A DNA stretch of 64,000 bases from Syngnathus acus (taxonomy: Eukaryota; Chordata; Actinopteri; Syngnathiformes; Syngnathidae): assembly GCF_901709675.1 (NCBI RefSeq), contig NC_051097.1, positions 627,039 through 691,038 on the forward strand, in the 5' to 3' direction. The notes beneath the pieces are model-generated. The model was not told where the DNA came from. It searched no databases and saw only the letters and a list, made by a program, of their open reading frames with translations. This document shows positions 31,395-43,300 of the stretch, one piece after another; position 1 is the stretch's first letter, and each line of letters begins with the position of its first letter. The position numbers and the translations under genes were made by a program.

Positions 31395-34300
31395 AGCTCA
31401 GTGGCCTAGTGGTAGAGTGTCCGCCCTGAGACTGGAAGGTTGTGGGTTCAAACCCCGGCCGAGTCATACCAAAGACTATAAAAATGGGACCCATTGCCTC
31501 CCTGCTTGGCACTCAGCATTAAGGGTTGGAATTGGGGGGTTAGATCACCAAAGGGTTCCCGAGCGCGGCACCGCTGCTGCTCACTGCTCCCCTCTCCCCC
31601 AGGGGATGGATCAAAATCACACGGGGATGGGTTAAATGCAGAGGACAAATTTCACCACACCCAGATGTGTGTGTGACGATCATTGGGACTTTAACTTTAA
31701 CTTATATTCCATTAGAATTTCTTGAATGTGTTCAGAACCTAAACCTCCATTTATAAATCAGTACCAGAATTGACCAAATTTGGTCTGAATGTAGAGTTTT
31801 GGATTTGATGTTTATTTTTCAGCATTTAATAAACTCATTGAATATTTAACATGTGACATCCCAAACACAAATCCAATGGCAAGCTTGTCGATTGAAGGAT
31901 AGTGATTTTTTTTTTTTTAAATAAATACGTACTGGCTGGTGGGAACACAGTGGAATACTTGGTTGTATGAATACAGTTTTTTGTTTTTCAAACCTTTCCT
32001 TAGGGTAAGCTGCAGAAACATCAAGCCTTTGAGGCTGAAGTTCAAGCCAATGCTGGAGCCATAATCAAATTGAATGAGACTGGAAACCTGATGATCAACG
32101 AAGGCCATTTTGCCGCTGAGACCATTAGAGTAAGACCTGATGATGTAATAGCTCTTAGGTACTGTGCATATACACTGTGATCAAAATGGTTTGGGTGAGT
32201 CGACTTATTGGGCTGGGATAGTGGTGGTTATTGTGCTGGGTGGGTTTGCGTTCTTGTGTTCTTTTAATACGTGAATCTTACTCAGTCCTACACGCCTTAC
32301 CGGACACAACAGAGACCACTATTTTCAAGTATTAAAATGGCTGACTATCTACTGGTAGGTGTTCAATTGGTGTGAATACAGAATTTCTTTTGAATGCTGT
32401 GGATCTTTTATCTTTTGCTCACATTTGGTGAAATTGTCGGTAAAGAGTTAAATTAACTAATTATGCATGTCCTATTTTGTGCATTTTGTTATTCATCATT
32501 GAATATTTTCGTAATCCTCTTTAAACACTCAACTAGACTCGACTTGAGGAACTCCGACGCCTATGGGATCTTCTGCTGCTGAGAACCAAGGAGAAGGGAA
32601 TGCATCTGCTGCAGGCCCAAAAACTAGTCCAATACATCCGTGAGTGTGAAGACACCCTGGGCTGGATCAGTGATAAGGTACGTACCATTTCATGAGATGT
32701 CTCTTTTAATCGTGGCGGAGTATGTGGTTGTGGCTTTAATTTTCTTTTTTGCTGGTGAAATATGTTTACACAACGAATTGTTTTCCTTCTTAGAAGAACT
32801 TGTTGTCGTTCTACTTCAGAACAGCAGACAAGGGTCAGTAGTTAGTTTGAGTCGGGTGATGCGCACCTTGCTTTTTAGTGCTCTGCTGGGTGACCAATCC
32901 TGCTTAAGTTGTGTTAATGGGACGTCAAACGCTGCGCGTTCGCTTCGCTTCGGGGGGGGGTTGGTAATGGGACGTCAAACGCTGCGTGTTCGCTTCGGGG
33001 GGGTTGTGGCTCTTTGCGGTACACAGTAAAAAAATGTGGCTCTTAGTCTCTGACTGGTTGGCCACCCCTGCTCTAAATGCTCATTTAAGCAGCAATGAGA
33101 AGTGCTCCCTGAAAACAAGCTCTACTTAGTACTAGTACTATAACTGGCAGTACTACCACCACCCCTGGCAACATTAGCTTTGCAGACATTACAAACTGCC
33201 GTCGAGCTAGTTGGCGTGTTCAGTTTAAAGTACCTCCACACAGCTGACTCTTTCGTTCGCTCCATGTTTGCGTTTGTTTAGAAAAGTCTCGTGGCATGCG
33301 GCACACGTGCTGCTGACGTATGACGTAGCCCGCGTCCCGCGGCACACGTGCTGCTGACGTATGACGTAGCCCGCGTCCCAATAGATTAAGGAAAGGATCG
33401 GCTCACAGATCGGCTGCATTTTCCGATACCCGATCTATCAATTTTGTTGATATCGGGGCCGATATCCGATCCAGATATCGGATCGGTGCATCTCTAGTTT
33501 GAACAATGAACCGCATTTTTCAGGGACTGAACATGCACAAAAACTCAACAAACCTTGCATATTCATCGGACTTGGCGAAAATATTGATATCCCAACAGCC
33601 AGGGGTGCAAGGGCCCAGCTTGCAGCTTTTTTTTGTGAAAGTACCAGAATACAATATATAGTTCCATTTCTTTGCTTCACAGGAAGCTATAGCGACATCT
33701 GAGGAGCTAGGCCAGGACCTTGAACATGTGGAGCTTCTGCAGAAAAAGTTTGAGGAATTTCAGACAGACTTGGCAGCTCATGAGGAACGAGTGAATGAAG
33801 TGAACCAGTTGGCAACCAAGCTGAGACAAGAAGACCATCCTGAAGTAGAGCTAATCATTTCCAAGCAGGATGAGGTCAATGCTGCCTGGCAGCGACTGAA
33901 GGGCCTGGCCCAGCAAAGACAAGGGAAGCTGTTTGGAGCTGCTGAGGTTCAGCGTTTTAACAGGTAAACAACGATGATTTAGAGTCATGTTTGAAACTGT
34001 CATTTTCAATATGAATTCCTATGTGTTTGGTGGTTATGGAGGGCTCTGACTCTCTTTAACTTTTTATTATGAACCTGCTTACTGAATTTGAATAGGGATG
34101 TGGATGAGACCATCAGCTGGATTAAGGAGAAGGAGCAACTTATGGCCTCTGATGACTTTGGACGTGATCTGGCCAGTGTACAGGCTCTTCTGCGTAAACA
34201 TGAGGGTCTAGAGAGAGACCTCGCTGCACTAAAAGATAAGGCAAGAATGTTTAATTCATTCAAATTGGTCAGACAAATATTACCGTATTTTCCGCCCTAA

Positions 34301-37300
34301 AAGGCGCACCTAAAAACCTAAAATTTTCTCAAAAGCCAACAGTGCGCCTTATAGGCCAGTGCGCCTTATATATGGATCAATTGATGAATTTGTTGATCCA
34401 TACTGGTTGTACACAGTGCTCTGCCAAAATGTTTCAGTACGTTTTAGTACGACTAGTAAATTACAAGGTCGCATTGCTTCCCAACATTACGGCAACTGTA
34501 GTCAGGGGGCGTCACCGAATAGCTGTTGTACCCACGAGGCTATTTCATTTAAAAATAGGCTGCTCTGTTAATGTTTCGAGTAAATCTACGGATCGATATG
34601 GAAGGGAAACATAGGTAAGTAGTACCAATGCGTTAGATCGAACTTTAGTCAGTTCCGATCATTTTATAGGAGATCGTTTGAGAAACGCGATTGTTTACAC
34701 TTTGCTGAGGCTCATGGGAGATTACGAGCTGAGGCTCGTGAGACTTTGCGGATGGCTAATGCTATTGCGATAGCTGCTATACGTACCAGGCTATTTCATG
34801 TCAAAATAGGCTGCTCTGTTAATGTTTCGAGTAAATCTACGTATCGATATGGAAGGGAAACATAGGTAAGTAGTACCAATGCGTTAGATCGAACTTTAGT
34901 CAGTTCCGATCATTTTATAGGAGATCGTTTGAGAAACGCGATTGTTTACACTTTGCTGAGGCTCATGGGAGATTGCGAGCTGAGGCTCGTGGGACTTTGT
35001 GGATGGCTAATGCTATTGCGATAGCTGCTATACGTACCAGGCTATTTCATGTCAAAATAGGCTGCTCTGTTAATGTTTCGAGTAAATCTACGGATCGATA
35101 TGGAAGGGAAACATGGGTAAGTAGTACCAATGCGTTAGATCGAACTTTAGTCAGTTCTGATCATTTTATAGGAGATCGTTTGAGAAACGCGATTGTTTAC
35201 ACTTTGCTGAGGCTCATGGGAGATTGCGAGCTGAGGCTCGTGAGACTTTGCGGATGGCTAATGCTATTGCGATAGCTGCTATACGTACCAGGCTATTTCA
35301 TGTCAAAATAGGCTGCTCTGTTAATGTTTCGAGTAAATCTACGGATCGATATGGAAGGGAAACATAGGTAAGTAGTACCAATGCGTTAGATCAGTGGTCC
35401 CCAACCTTTTTTGCACCACGGACCGGTTACGTGTCAGAAATATTTTCGCGGACCGGCCTTTATATAAATAAATATATTTATATATTTATTATTTAAATAT
35501 TTATATATATAAATGGGAGGCGGCTCGGTGGCGCGCTGGCTAGCACGTCCGCCTCACAGTAAGGAGGGTGCGGGTTCGATTCCACCTCCGGCCCTCCCTG
35601 TGTGGAGTTTGCATGTTCTCCCCGTGTCCGCGTGGGTTTTCTCCGGGCACTCCGGTTTCCTCCCACATCCCCAAAAACATGCTTGGTAGGCCGATTGAGC
35701 GCTCCAAATTGCCCCTAGGTGTGAGTGCGTGTGCGGATGGTTGTTTGTCTCTGTGTGCCCTGCGATTGGCTGGCAACCGGTTCAGGGTGTCCCCCGCCTA
35801 CTGCCCGATGACAGCTGGGATAGGCTCCGGCGAGCCCGCGACCCCCGTGGGGATAAAGCGGTACAGAAAATGGATGGATGGATATATATAAATAGGATGA
35901 AATAAAATGATACGACTGGCATAAAAACAAATATAAACCACATAAAAATAAAACGTTGAATTCGTGGGAGCACCGAGCTCTTTTCTCAGAAATGAGCCGT
36001 TCCCATCTAGGCGTAATCGGAGACAATGACACCCGAAGTGGTTACGGTTTGTCTTTAAATGCAGGATGCTTGGTCTCCATGTGCCGAAGCAGGTTTGAAG
36101 GCTTCATTGCCTCGTTAGCTAGCCTTTCGCCACATATGCGGAGTGAACTTGGCACGTCAGAGTCACCTGTGGCGATAAATCCATATTTTAAGTAGGACTC
36201 CAGAAATGTTCTTTAAATGCAGCTTTCCTTTTCTTAGAAGTCGTAGCCTCTTCTTCTTCAGTGTCCTCATTGGACGTTTTTCCCTTTCCGAAGAAGCTTT
36301 CCAAACTTCTCTGTTTCTTGCTCATTTTTGCTTGCCTCGCGGGCTTGACTGTGGTGACATGTCACGTGACCGAGACGAGCGCCCTGTGTCAAGAGTCCTT
36401 ATTTTTCAGATGCACTGACAGATGTAATTGGGAGAGATTCGCCAAATGTTTTATATTTTTCGAAATAAATTCTTACTCATTTTTGCTAGCTTTGCGGGCT
36501 CGACTGGGGAAACATGTCACGTGACCGGGACGAGCGTCTTAATCTGAATGAATTGATCGTCAATGAAAAAAAAAAAAAAAACATTTTTTTTTTTCCTGTG
36601 CGGCTCCGCGGCCCGGTACCAAGTGACCCACGGACCGGTACCGGTCCGCGGCCCGGTGGTTGGGGACCACTGCGTTAGATCGAACTTTAGTCAGTTCCGA
36701 TCATTTTATAGGAGATCGTTTGAGAAACGCGATTGTTTACACTTTGCTGAGGCTCATGGGAGATTGCGAGCTGAGGCTCGTGAGACTTTGCGGATGGCTA
36801 ATGCTATTGCGATAGCTGCTATACGTACCAGGCTATTTCATGTCAAAATAGGCTGCTCTGTTAATGTTTCGAGTAAATCTACGGATCGATATGGAAGGGA
36901 AACATAGGTAAGTAGTACCAATGCGTTAGATCGAACTTTAGTCAGTTCCCATCATTTTATAGGAGATCGTTTGAGAAACGCGATTGTTTACACTTTGCTG
37001 AGGCTCATGGGAGATTGCGAGCTGAGGCTCGTGAGACTTTGCGGATGGCTAATGCTATTGCGATAGCTGCTATACGTACCAGGCTATTTCATGTCAAAAT
37101 AGGCTGCTCTGTTAATGTTTCGAGTAAATCTACGGATCGATATGGAAGGGAAACATAGGTAAGTAGTACCAATGCGTTAGATCGAACTTTAGTCAGTTCT
37201 GATCATTTTATAGGAGATCGTTTGAGAAACGCGATTGTTTACAGAGGGCTCGTTGGTTATTGGCTAGTGGATGCATACCGCAACCCTAGTCAACCTCAGT

Positions 37301-40300
37301 TTGATGCAGTATAGCTTCTATTTTATGCGCCTTATAATCCGGTGCGCCTTATATATGGACAAAGTTTTAAAATGGGCCGTTCATTGAAGGTGCGCCTTAT
37401 AACCCGGTGCGCCTTTTAGGGCGGAAAATACGGTACTTATTTGTGACTTCTTTGTGTTTTGTGTTTGTCAGGTCAACACACTAGGTGCTGATGCAGAGCA
37501 TCTGCAGCAAACACATCCCCAAAATGCCTCCCAGATCCACCTAAAGAAAGATGAACTCATCACAAACTGGGAGCGCATTCGCAGTCTGGCTGCTGAGCGT
37601 CATGCCCGTCTTAATGATGCGAACAGGTATATTACCACCAGGGCATTGCTGCAATTGTTTGTATGCAAAGTCAGGCATTAAAGGGACGGTAAATCAAAGA
37701 TGGTTCATTTTTCACCAACTAACCTAGTTTTTTTTAAATGAGGAAAATGAAAAAAAAGTGAGCATTTTCTATTTTATCCATTCATTTTGCAGAAATAATG
37801 AAAAAACAAATGCCTTTAAAAATGCCCAATATTAATGAGGAACAGGGTCACACACCCCTCCCCTCCATGTCTTGGTTGATGATGTCATGGAAGCAAGCAA
37901 TGACAATTTCCCCATTGGAAATCATTGCCCAGATGATCGCTTAAAATGTCCCAAAACAGCTATCAATTGGCACCAAAATTCACATGGACATCTCTACTTA
38001 GGACTACTTCAACATATCACAAGCATTAGCCTCTCCGTGGCTGATTAAAGAACAATAAATGAGCAGCCTCTCTGCAGCTGAAGTGCCCAGTCACATCTCC
38101 CTCTATTTCCTTTCACCAGTCACTGACATAGTAAGCGTGATGCATTCTGAGACGCTTTATGTAAGCTGAATCGTTCATATGTCGTTATATAATCACTTGA
38201 AATTGGAAATGGTTCATTTGACTTACATTTACCCTTGAGTCCACATATGGGGGGGGTACCACCTTGAGTCCACATATGGGGTACCACCTCCGCCGCCTAT
38301 CTGAAAAGGAGGTGCTTTAAACCAGTGATCCCCAACCTTTTTTGCGCCACGGACCGGTTACGTGTCAGAAATATTTTCGCGGACCGGCCTTTATATAAAT
38401 AAATAATACATTTATATAACTAAATAATACATTTATATAAATAAATAATACATTTATAATAAATATATGAATACGATGAAACAAAATGATACGACTGGCA
38501 TAAAAACAAGTATAAACGACATTAAAATAAAACTCACCATTACATTGAATTAGTGGGAGCACTGAGCTTGTTTCTCAGAAACGAGCCGGTCCCATCTAGG
38601 CGTAATCGGAGACAATGACACCCGAAGTGGTTAAGGTTTGTCTTTTAATGCAGGATGCTTGGTCTCCATGTGCCGAAGCAGTTTTGAGGGCTTTATTGCC
38701 TGTCGCCACATATTATGCAGAGTGGGCTTGGCGCGTCATAGTCTTTTAAATGCAGCTTTCCTTTTCTTAGAAGTCGTAGCCTCTTCTTCTTCCGTCTCCT
38801 CATTGGGCTTTTTTCCCTTTCCGAAGAAGCTTTCCAAACATCTCTGTTCCTTGCTCATTTTTGCTTGCTTCGCGGGCTCAACTGAGGTGACATGTCACGT
38901 GACCGAGACGAGCGTCTTGACCTGAACCAACGGATGTAATTGGGAGAGAATCGCCAATTTTTTTATATTTTTCAAAATAAATACTTACCGTAATTTTCGG
39001 ACTATAAGTCGCGGTTTTTTTCATAGTTTGGGTGGGGGGGCGACTTATACTCAGGAGCGACTTATATACATATATATGTTTTTTTTCACTTTTTTGGGCA
39101 TTTTATGGCTGGTGCGACTTATACTCCGGTGCGACTTATAGTCCGAAAATTACGGTACTCATTTTTGCTAGCTTTGCGGGCTCGACTGGGGAAACATGTC
39201 ACGTGACCGGGACGAGCGTCTTGACCTGAATTAATTGATCGTCGATTAAAACATTTTTTTTTTTTTTTTCTGTGTGGCTTGGCGGCCCGGTACCAAGTGA
39301 CCCACGGACCGGTACCGGTCCGCGGCCCGGTGGTTGGGGACCACTGCTTTAAACCACTACACTCAAGCTGAAGGGTTGGTCTCCTCGCTACAAGTCCGGT
39401 CTCCCAATCTTTCCAACAAGTCGACTTCTGGGCTTTGTGACGCGGTCCGGGGCGAGTCTTTTGGCTGAGCCACGAGCCGGCTGACACTTTTAGTGTTTTT
39501 GTAAATTTCCATCTTTAGAAACTCGGTTTCTTTAAGTTCTCGCTCGCGTTCTACAGTAGACCAAGGGTGTGTTCAATGACCACTCACAGAGTCGGAATTT
39601 TTTTCAGAGGCAATTGCAGTACTGACAGTATTTTTTAACTAAAGTCAAAGTCCCAATGATCGTCACACACACATCTGGGTGTGGTGAAATTTGTCCTCTG
39701 CATTTAACCCATCCCCGTGTGATTTTAATCCATCCCCTGGGGGAGAGGGGAGCAGTGAGCAGCAGCGGTGCCGCGCTCGGGAATCATTTGGTGATCTAAC
39801 CCCCCAATTCCAACCCTTAATGCTGAGTGCCAAGCAGGGAGGCAATGGGTCCCATTTTTATAGTCTTTGGTATGACCCGGCCGGGGTTTGAACCCACAAC
39901 CTTCCAGTCTCAGGGCGGACACTCTACCACTAGGCCACTGAGCTACCGTATTTTTTGGACTAGAAGTCGCTCCGGAGTACAAGTCGCACCAGCCATAAAA
40001 TGCACAATAGAGGAAAAAAACATATATAAGTCGCACCGGAGTTTAAGTCGCATTTTGGTGGAAGTTTATTTGACAAAATCCAACACCAAGAACACACATG
40101 AACCAGCAACAACAGGCTAAACGATACGGTATGCTAACGTGACATAAACACGAACGAGGAGCTGAGAACGGGCCTGATGTAACATTAACAGTTATTCAAA
40201 TAACTATAACATAAATAACACCTTTATCAAACCATCTGTGTCACTCCAAATCATTAAATCCATCGATCGTCCTTTAAGTGTGTGCGCCGCGCCGCCGGAC

Positions 40301-43300
40301 TCGTCGTCAGTTGCAGTTCAAATTATTCCACAGGCCCATATAATGATATACCGTTTTTTCCATGTATAATGCGCCCCCATGTATAATACGCACCCTAAAA
40401 ATGGCATGTTGATGCTGGAAAAAAGCCTGTACCCATGTATAATACGCACCCAAATTTTGACTCCTACTTAAGTCCGTAAACGTAAAATTATTTCAGAAAA
40501 AAGATCATCTTTGGGAACAACCGGATGTTATTCTGCCGGTCAGTATCACTGCGCATGCGCTAGCAAACTCAATAGCGAAGAAATGTTTCGGATTTGTGTA
40601 GGGTACATTGTGACAGCAAACGAGCAGGTGATCGAGCAAGCGTCTGATACGAGAGCATTGTGTTCGTATGGAGCGTGTTTGAAGTGAACAGCAGAGAAGA
40701 AAGCGCATCTGTAATGGCGGCCTCCGTATGCTATCCGGATTAAAAAAAATATAAAAAAATTGTACCCATGTATAATGCGCACCCCAGATTTTAGGACAAT
40801 AAATTAGTTAAATTTTGCGCATTATACATGGGAAAAGACCGTTTTTTTCCGTGTATAATACGCAAAATTTAACTAATTTATTGTCCTAAAATCTGGGGTG
40901 CGCATTATACATGGGTACAATTTTTTTTAAATTTTTTTTTTTAATTTAATTTTTTTTTTTTTTTTTTTTTTTTTTAAGAAAATCATGGTACTGGTACGAG
41001 TATTGATTTATGTATTGTTCTCTTCTTGTCATGTTGTGAAAGAATGTGGGTTGAATAAATACCGAAAGAACAATAGTGTGTTTGTACTGTGCTCTGGTCA
41101 TTTCGTCAAAGAAGGGATAATAGTCCTCTTCTCTTCTTGACTGACAATGAATGTGATAGTTTAATACAATCAGCAAATAACAAAATGCGTATTACAGGTA
41201 ATATTTTATTTCACAACACTTTGCCTTGTTCCTTTCGTCTCTGCTGTTCACTTCAAACACGCTCCATACGAACGCAATGCTCTCGTATCAGACGCTTGCT
41301 CGATCACCTGCTCGTTTGCTGTCACAATGTACCCTACACAAATCCGAAGCATTTGTTGCGGCTCCGAGTCACGACGAGGGGCAAGTTTTGGTTTCCAAAG
41401 GTGTTTTTATTCCTCTTCAACGTCTCTCCCATACAGAGCCGCCTTTTTCACGTCCGCACGTCACTTTCCTCTCTTTTCATCTGATCGCGGTGGTGCCTTT
41501 ACGGGCAGTCGGAGAAATCAACGCCAAAAAAAAAAATACATCCAGCCTAGTTAAGACCATACCAAAGACTATAAAAATGGGACCCATTGCCTCCCTGCGT
41601 GTGTGACGATCATTGGGACTTTAAAAAAAACAAAAAAAAACAAAAAAAAAAAAAAACAAAAAAAAAAAAATTGGGTGCGTATTATACATGGGTACAGGCT
41701 TTTTTCCAGCATCAACATGCCATTGTTAGGGTGCGTATTATACATGGGGGCGTATTATACACGGAAAAAAACGGTATATCAAATAACTATCATATAAACA
41801 GCAATGTTATCAAACCATCTGTGTCACTCCAAATCATTAAATCCATTGAGGATGTGGGTGAGAGGAGGACGTTGATTAAGCTGAAATCCATCATGGACAA
41901 TACCTCTCAACCCCTCAATGACACTGTGCGGTCCCTGAGCAGCTCCTTTAGCAGCAGACTATTATACCCACGGTGTAGGAAGGAACGGTTCCGCAGGTCC
42001 TTCATTCCCTCTGCTGTCAGACTTTACAACATGCGTGGCACCTGATAAAAATGGTTTCGTCTCTACTAGCGGCACTTGTCTTTGTCTGTTATTTATCCTT
42101 TTTGAAATTTTGGCACTTGTTTTCTTGCCTCGTATGCGCTGCTGTGACAAGTAAATTTCCCCGCTGTGGGATGAATAAAGTTCTATCATCATCATCATCA
42201 ACGATCGAATTCGTCCTTTATGTAACCAACGCCGCGTGTCGTCTTTTGCAGTTCAAATTATTCCACAGGCCCATGTAATTATAAACAACAATTTTATCAA
42301 ACTATCTCTGTAACTCCACGTCATTAAATCCATCGATCGAATCCTTCGTCCTTTATGTAAACAACGCCGCGTGTGCGCAGCGCCGCTGACGTCGGACTAG
42401 TCGTCAGTTGCAGTTCAAATTACAGTAATCCCTCGCTACATCGCGGTTCGTTTATCACGGTTTCACTACATCGCGGATTTGTTTTTCCAAATTAAAAAAA
42501 AAAAAATTCAAAATAAAACTTTTGAATTGAGGAATTATGGCACAAATGTTCACCACTCGTCAGCAGAAGACGGGGAGTGCCCACACAATTGCAGTGGATA
42601 CACTTGTACCTTTTTATAAAAAAATTGTTATATTAATAAGAGTTCTAAAAACACATTTAAGAGTGTTATAACTTGTTGTAGAAAAATCGTTATAATAACA
42701 GTTCTAAAAACATATTTACAGTATGTACACTTGTACCTTGTTCTTAAAATTGTTATAATAATAAAAGCTGTTCTAAAAAGATATTTACAATATGTGTTAA
42801 GAATTCTCCATGTTATTTATGTTATTCAGCCGTGCTTTGATTTGAGGTAGGGTGCTTTATTTTGAAGGCCGTTTTCAGATGCTACCATTTCAAATCATTA
42901 AATCTCCTGACTCTGGAAGTCAATGAATGGAACTCATTGTCAGTGAGGCTCCAATTATTCCACAGCCATAGTGCGCCCTCATGCGGTTTAAAGTGAAGAT
43001 AACATGTGAAGTGATCAACTATACTCGTAAGTAAGTAATGTGTTAATGATCAAGTAAGAATCTGTGAAAATTTCACATAAGTCGCTCCTGAGTATAAATA
43101 GCCCCCCCACCCCCACCCAAACTGAAAAAAAACGCGATTTATAGTCTGAAAAATACGGTAATTGAACGCCAGCCATTTTCTGAGCAGCCAACCCCTTCGC
43201 TGCCAGCTGGGGAATTTTGACCTATGTTTCAAGACCCACAGAATATAGTCTGCTATGATGATGAGAGAAAAAAAACACCATGGGAAAGATTAGTCTTATC

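Larger units (their letters stand above)
34538..37243. repeat. 251-bp tandem repeat, five full units plus a partial
   Basis: Units start (ggctatttcat...) at 34538, 34789, 35040, 35291, 36831 and 37082. Spacing is exactly 251 bp, and also 251 between 35291 and 36831 once the 1289-bp hAT insertion with its duplication is removed. Units differ by only a few bases, so the array was recently expanded or homogenised. Confidence 0.95.
34283..37433. mobile_element. Pogo-like element containing a 251-bp tandem array
   Basis: The ends are ccgtattttccgccctaaaa and the inverse ttttagggcggaaaatacgg, flanked by TA (34281-34282 and 37434-37435). Sub-terminal gcgccttata motifs occur at both ends. No transposase is seen. 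It occupies almost all of the GC-AG intron of sptan1 and contains a hAT (35392-36672). Confidence 0.82.
39956..43158. mobile_element. Pogo-like element with nested insertions
   Basis: The ends are ccgtattttttggact and the inverse agtctgaaaaatacgg, flanked by TA (39954-39955 and 43159-43160). The interior is the inverse of the family seen at 11677-12879 (ctgtgtcactccaaatcatt appears three times here). It holds an inverted element pair (40351-41774), a SINE scrap, a LINE 3' end (41837-42200) and a cagtaatccctcgctacatc fragment. Confidence 0.75.

Noticed and set aside
31394-31470. A tRNA gene (A and B boxes present)
   Set aside because: The boxes belong to a SINE head; no intact cloverleaf or acceptor stem, and the same body follows in other copies.
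40501-41484. Conserved 60-130 codon frames in arms of the inverted pair
   Set aside because: Present on both strands because the arms are palindromic; no recognisable domain.
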